Assembly (NCBI GenBank): GCA_035525375.1
Contig: DATLEI010000090.1
Coordinates: 1-17,527, forward strand
Length of the DNA: 17,527 nucleotides
Reading direction: 5' to 3'
DNA from: JALZBN01 sp035525375
GTDB lineage: Bacteria; Actinomycetota; Acidimicrobiia; Acidimicrobiales; AC-14
Shown here: positions 14,160 through 17,527 of the stretch, one piece after another
Position numbering within the stretch: position 1 is the stretch's first letter
Layout of the letters: the number at the start of each line of letters is the position of its first letter
The notes under the pieces: generated by a model
What the model saw: the letters and a program-made list of their open reading frames with translations, nothing else
What the model was told of the DNA's origin: nothing
The model's database searches: none
Translations under genes and position numbers: made by a program

Positions 14160-14880
14160 AGTCCCGGGATGGGGTTCAGCGTGGAGTGCGGTGCATTCGA
14201 TCTCCACGTCCGAGGGCGGCTGCAGGCTCCGGCGTGTGGCTGGTGTGGGGTGCTGATGCTCGAAGGCCAGACGCGAGTGCCCGACCCCGACAGGTTGCAC
14301 AACCCGGTCCTCCAGACCCGGGAGGGATTCCGGTAGGCGCAGGCGTCACAGCTCATGCGCACGTCGCTGGCGAGGGCCTCGCGGTGGCAGGCGGCCAGGA
14401 TCTCGGCGATGACGTCGCCCACGCCGAAGCGCCGCCGTCGACCACGTCGACGCCTGTGCGGGCGGAGAAGGCCAGGATCTGGCCCTGGATGCGCTCGACC
14501 AGCACTCCTGTGGCCATGAACCAGGAGAAGGCGGCCACCCGGGCTGCGCAGGCGCTGGAGGTGGACTAGCGCCTCCGGCACCGTCGGCCAGGTCACGCCC
14601 GAGAATCCGGCGGTGACAAGTGGGGCACCGGTGAACTCGGCCAGCAGGCTGGCGATCTTGCAGCCCTCGGCGTTGGCCTCGGGGTGGGAGGTGCCGCAGC
14701 CGAACACCGCCAGCGGGAGGCCGCCGGCGCCGGCGGCCTGCAGTTTGCGGTGGGCCAGGCTCAGCAGGCTGTGCTCGGTACCGAGAGGCCTGCCGTACAG
14801 GAAGGACACGCCCGGGTGGCGGAGCCGTGCCTCGACGACCAGAGCGATGTTCCTATGTCTTGTCAAGGGGCTTCCGGCGG
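14160..14880 (-). pseudogene. CbiX/SirB-type sirohydrochlorin chelatase remnant
   Basis: Reading leftward, the blocks RHPGVSFLYGRPLGTEHSLL, AVFGCGTSHPEANAEGCKIA, FSGVTWPTVPEAL, FSWFMATGVLVERIQGQIL, DVRMSCDACAYR and LPGLEDRV with a His-rich tail follow the CbiX order. CbiX inserts Co2+ or Fe2+ into sirohydrochlorin (cobalamin or siroheme pathway). The frame breaks near 14545 (into the WFMATGVLVE block), again near 14430, and near 14330 (into LPGLEDRV). The N-terminal HGT/HGS metal-binding segment is missing; homology ends near 14850, just before the direct repeat at 14889. The gene is truncated and broken. Its left limit is uncertain because no convincing stop is kept. Confidence 0.7.
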
Positions 14881-14888
14881 TGCTGGGC

Positions 14889-14959
14889 AGACCAAACGGC
14901 TTCGTGAACGGACGCACAAAGCGTGGACCTCGTGTATGTGTCGCCCCTCCGACACGAAC
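14889..14959. repeat. 71-bp direct repeat, left copy (R1)
   Basis: This aligns with 16427-16498 in the same orientation, with few mismatches and 1-bp indels. The shared core runs from AGACCAAACG through GCACAAAGCGTGGACCTCGT to a closing hairpin GTGTCG (14938-14943), CCCCTC, CGACAC (14950-14955). The hairpin carries the same terminal bases as the elements at 2819 and 9813. Confidence 0.85.
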
Positions 14960-15021
14960 AAAAGTTCGGCGTTACAACAAAAATCGGCGTCCTTCACGAA
15001 TCGACGAGATCATCTCTCGCC

Positions 15022-15056
15022 GAGGTGCCCTTCGGGCCCGAAGGCTTCGGCACCTC
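15022..15056. repeat. Nested palindrome / terminator-like hairpin
   Basis: GAGGTGCC (15022-15029) and GGCACCTC (15049-15056) enclose the perfect 14-bp palindrome CTTCGGGCCCGAAG (15030-15043). GCCGA/TCGGC offers a second pairing. It lies between R1 and the TPR gene. It could end transcription entering the module or act as a binding site. Confidence 0.5.
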
Positions 15057-15239
15057 CCTGGCGCCCGGTAACGACGACAGGTGACGGGCACTGGAGCGTT
15101 GGCACATCGTGCGTTGATGGTGAGACAGGACTCACGCGTTTGGTCGCGCATGACCCCAGGCGTTACCGGCCAGTCGACTGCAGAGCCGGCGCCGCTCCCG
15201 ACTCCGCCGGCCCGTAACCTGGTCGGAGGAGGTTCGGGC

Positions 15240-16292
15240 GTGGCTGAGTGGGGCGATCTCGAGCGGGGGCGCGATGCCTACATCAGGTGGGCTTGGCTCC
15301 GCGCCTACGAGGCGCTCTCGGTCGCTGATGCGATGGCGCCGCTCGCACCCGCCGATCTCGAGCGCCTCGGTCGATCGGCCTACATGATCGGACGCGACGA
15401 CGATTACATCGGCGCCTTCGAGCGTGCCCATCAGGGCTACCTCGATGTCGACGACACGCGTGCGGCTGTGCGCTGCAGCTTCTGGATCGGTCACAACCTG
15501 CTGTTCCGGGGCGAGGCGGGTCGAGCCGGAGGATGGTTCGCCCGAGGGCAGCGCCTGCTGGAGCGGGAGCCCGCTGACTGTGTCGAGCGGGGATACGTCC
15601 TTCAGGCCCGCATGCTGGAGCACGAGTTCACTGGCGATTTCGACGGCTCAGGTGCCGTCGCGGCGGAGATTGCTGAGATCGGCGAGCGATTCGGAGACTG
15701 CGATCTTGTCGCTATCGGCCTCATGGTGCGCGGCCACGCCCTGATCCGTCTCGGCCGGAGAGCCGACGGCGTGCGCCTGGTGGACGAGACGATGGTGGCG
15801 GCGACGACGGGCGAGCTTTCTCCGATCGTCGCCGGGATCATCTTCTGCTACACGATCTCGTTTTGCCGGGACGTCTATGAGCTGCGCCGCGCCCGGGAGT
15901 GGACCGAGGCGCTTACCCGGTGGTGTGACCAGCAACCCGAGATGGTGGCCCACAAGGGGTTGTGTCTGGTCCACCGCGGAGAGCTCATGACCCTGAAGGG
16001 AGCCTGGGACGAGGCCACGGTCGAGGTGGGCCGTGTTGGTCAGCTGTTCACCGAGGGCGCCCTCAACCGGCTCGCGCAGGGAGGGGCCGCGTACTGCGAG
16101 GGTGAGCTTCACCGCCTCTGTGGCGATGTCAAGGCTGCTGAGGCCGCTTATCGCAGAGCGAGCGGCCTCGGGCGGGAGCCTCAGCCCGGGCTCGCCCTCC
16201 TTCGGCTGGCGCAGGGCGACGAAGCGGCAGCTGGCGCCGGCATTCGACGCGCCGTCACCGAAACGGAACTCATCGCCACCGCCAGCCTGTAG
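15240..16292 (+). CDS. TPR-type regulator-like protein lacking the LuxR HTH domain
   Basis: The product is 350 aa from GTG 15240; GGAGGAGG at 15225-15232 with a 7-nt spacer decides this over the in-frame ATG 15081. Repeated helix pairs (AYEALSVADAMAPLAPADLE, RSAYMIGRDDDYIGAFERAH, CSFWIGHNLLFRGEAGRA, VERGYVLQARMLEHEFTGDF, REWTEALTRWCDQQPEMV, GDVKAAEAAYRRASGLGREP) match the TPR part of an actinobacterial LuxR-type family. In relatives as I recall them, repeats continue and end in a helix-turn-helix. Here the sequence departs after IRRAVTETE and stops within nine residues. It is thus a natural short form or a 3'-truncated gene, perhaps unable to bind DNA. It is enclosed by R1 and R2. A weak -10 (TAACCT, 15214-15219) precedes it. 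Confidence 0.75.
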   Translation: MAEWGDLERGRDAYIRWAWLRAYEALSVADAMAPLAPADLERLGRSAYMIGRDDDYIGAFERAHQGYLDVDDTRAAVRCSFWIGHNLLFRGEAGRAGGWFARGQRLLEREPADCVERGYVLQARMLEHEFTGDFDGSGAVAAEIAEIGERFGDCDLVAIGLMVRGHALIRLGRRADGVRLVDETMVAATTGELSPIVAGIIFCYTISFCRDVYELRRAREWTEALTRWCDQQPEMVAHKGLCLVHRGELMTLKGAWDEATVEVGRVGQLFTEGALNRLAQGGAAYCEGELHRLCGDVKAAEAAYRRASGLGREPQPGLALLRLAQGDEAAAGAGIRRAVTETELIATASL

Positions 16293-16295
16293 CTC

Positions 16296-16316
16296 GGCGT
16301 GACCGATCGGTACGCC
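16296..16316. terminator. Short dyad just after the TPR gene
   Basis: GGCGT and ACGCC flank the palindrome ACCGATCGGT (16302-16311), with one extra G at 16301. It starts 4 bp after the stop codon. It could be a weak terminator or a dimeric binding site; there is no T-run and hardly any loop, so confidence is low. Confidence 0.3.
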
Positions 16317-16426
16317 TGTCGGTGTGCCGCGCGTGGCCGGAAGCACCGGTTCGATCCATCGAACTGCGCCTCGCCGACCACGGTGGGAGCGTTCACGCTG
16401 CGGGCAGGAGTAGGTGCGTCTCCGCC

Positions 16427-16498
16427 AGACCAAACGCCCTCGTGAATGACGCACAAAGCGTGGACCTCGTGTGTGTGTGTCGCCCCTCCGACACGAAC
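16427..16498. repeat. 72-bp direct repeat, right copy (R2)
   Basis: This is the partner of R1 (14889-14959) in direct orientation. It ends with the same hairpin, GTGTCG (16477-16482), CCCCTC, CGACAC (16489-16494), and contains a GT dinucleotide run before it. R1 and R2 are 1538 bp apart and enclose exactly one gene. The remaining gaps at 16317-16426 and 16499-16641 hold nothing recognisable. Confidence 0.85.
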
Positions 16499-16641
16499 CG
16501 AACAAGCGTTCGCCTCTGCAGAGACAAGCGGCAACGGCTCGACGGACGGTGCACTGTCATACAGGCTTACAAGCGCGGCTGCCCAGCCGACAGACGAGTG
16601 AGAGGTACGTGTCGCGTGACGCCGTGCTTCGACCTCCGGTG

Positions 16642-17527
16642 CTAGAGCATCTTCTCGAGGACCGCGCACACGTCATCCGGTGAGGGCATCGCAGCTATCG
16701 AGCCGCTCAGCCGGTCAGCCGCCTCGCTGTACGAAGCGTCGTCGAGCAGGCGCACGACGGCGTCAGGCACGGCGCTGGGGGTGGCCTCAGCCGGCACCAG
16801 CGAGATGGCGGCGCCGGCCGACGAGATCGCCGCCGCGTTCACGAACTGGTCAGCGCCCTGCGGCAGGCACAGCTGGGGGAGCCCGAGCTCAAGCGCCGCC
16901 ATGGCCGTACCCGAACCGGCGTGCGACACCACGACGTGGCAGTGCGGCAGCAGCGCGCTCTGTGACACGTAACGCTCCACGCGCACGTGCGCCGGTTGCT
17001 CGCCGAGCAGCGCCGGGTCGCCCTGCGGACCTACCGTCACCAGAAGGCGTACATCGAGCTGCCCCAACGCCGCAACCACGTCCTGCAGTACGGCTGCCTC
17101 GCTGAATACCGTGCCCATCGTCACGTAGACCAGCGGCCGGTCCCGGCGGACGGCCGGCAGCGGAAGCGCGACCCTGGTGTCTACCGGTCCGGTGTAGGTG
17201 ACCGGCCGCATTAGCTGACGACGCGGAACATGGGGCGCCGCCTGCGGCTGCAGCTCCGGCGGGTACGGGTCGATGTACAGGTGGTCGTACGACCCGCCGT
17301 ACGGACGTGGCTCAAGGCCGCGAGAGCGCCACAGCGCAGCGACCTCCGCCTCCACGCGCGCCACCTGCGGCTCACGCAGAAGCGCGCCGAAGCCCTTGGC
17401 GACCCCCGGCACGCCCAGCTCGGCGGCAACGATCGGACCGGCGAAGTCAGCGGCATCCGAGACGACGAGATCCGGCTGCCAGTCGTGCGCGACCGGGGTC
17501 AGACCGGCGAGCATCGGTGGCGCGACC
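16642..17527 (-). CDS. GT1-family glycosyltransferase (UGT / macrolide-type), C-terminal part
   Basis: The frame is open through the right window edge, so the N-terminus is missing; about 295 residues are visible. The N-domain end contains PDLVVSDAADFAGPIVAAEL, typical of the acceptor-binding half of GT-B enzymes. The C-domain has PLVYVTMGTVF at its start, HVRVERYVSQSALLPHC, and the donor-binding block HAGSGTAMAALELGLPQLCL, then P-x-GADQFVNA. This block holds the nucleotide-sugar in GT1 enzymes such as antibiotic and sterol glycosyltransferases. The stop is at 16642-16644. Donor and acceptor cannot be told from sequence. No other secondary-metabolism gene is visible beside it in the window. 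Confidence 0.85.
   Translation of the reverse strand, partial: VAPPMLAGLTPVAHDWQPDLVVSDAADFAGPIVAAELGVPGVAKGFGALLREPQVARVEAEVAALWRSRGLEPRPYGGSYDHLYIDPYPPELQPQAAPHVPRRQLMRPVTYTGPVDTRVALPLPAVRRDRPLVYVTMGTVFSEAAVLQDVVAALGQLDVRLLVTVGPQGDPALLGEQPAHVRVERYVSQSALLPHCHVVVSHAGSGTAMAALELGLPQLCLPQGADQFVNAAAISSAGAAISLVPAEATPSAVPDAVVRLLDDASYSEAADRLSGSIAAMPSPDDVCAVLEKML

Noticed and set aside
13226..14300. Long minus-strand ORFs opposite the acidic protein
   Set aside because: Glu/Asp-rich coding sequence read backwards gives Leu/Val/Ser-rich shadows; the plus-strand gene has a good ribosome site and a terminator.
15081..15239. N-terminal extension of the TPR protein from ATG 15081
   Set aside because: The extension is not protein-family-like, and a strong GGAGGAGG site precedes GTG 15240.

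Overview
The window is GC-rich, and its gene content points to an actinobacterium. It has an ECF sigma factor with a single-pass membrane partner, a LAL-type LuxR regulator, a mycothiol-type maleylpyruvate isomerase remnant, a SLATT/DUF4231 remnant and a toxin-antitoxin pair that appears leaderless. No rRNA, complete tRNA, transposase or integrase was recognised, so the species cannot be named from the sequence.

Layout. (1) 1-2690, plus strand: a 186-bp repeat, a decayed copy of a two-gene cassette (small alpha/beta-barrel protein plus MarR regulator), a zinc-ribbon/beta-domain protein, and a VapBC-like pair. (2) 2819-3232: a dense block of palindromic and tandem repeats, followed by about 450 bp without a recognisable gene. 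(3) 3960-9188, minus strand: a 943-aa LAL regulator, a metallo-beta-lactamase-fold protein with altered ligands, a maleylpyruvate isomerase pseudogene with three frameshifts, and a six-helix membrane protein. The first three are tightly coupled. (4) 9189-9812: no recognisable gene. (5) 9813-11619, plus strand: a 74-bp repeat element, the intact copy of the barrel-MarR cassette, and a 5'-truncated, frameshifted DUF4231 gene. (6) 11758-14880: ECF sigma factor and membrane partner (minus), a divergent acidic membrane protein (plus) whose N-terminus resembles the partner's membrane segment, a terminator, and a decayed CbiX-type chelatase (minus). (7) 14889-16498: a TPR-type protein lacking the usual LuxR DNA-binding end, enclosed by about 71-bp direct repeats. 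(8) 16642-17527, minus: the C-terminal part of a GT1 glycosyltransferase that runs off the window.

The main theme is a repeat-punctuated mosaic. Sequences ending in GTGTCG on the left and CGACAC on the right, usually with CCCCTCCGACAC, lie at nearly every junction between unrelated gene modules. Several truncated genes stop at or near these repeats, and one cassette occurs twice about 9.7 kb apart. Four genes carry internal frameshifts, while long neighbours (the 943-aa regulator, the 350-aa TPR protein, the sigma operon) are open throughout. That favours real gene decay over general sequencing error, though reads would have to confirm it. All function statements come from reading motifs; no database search was run.
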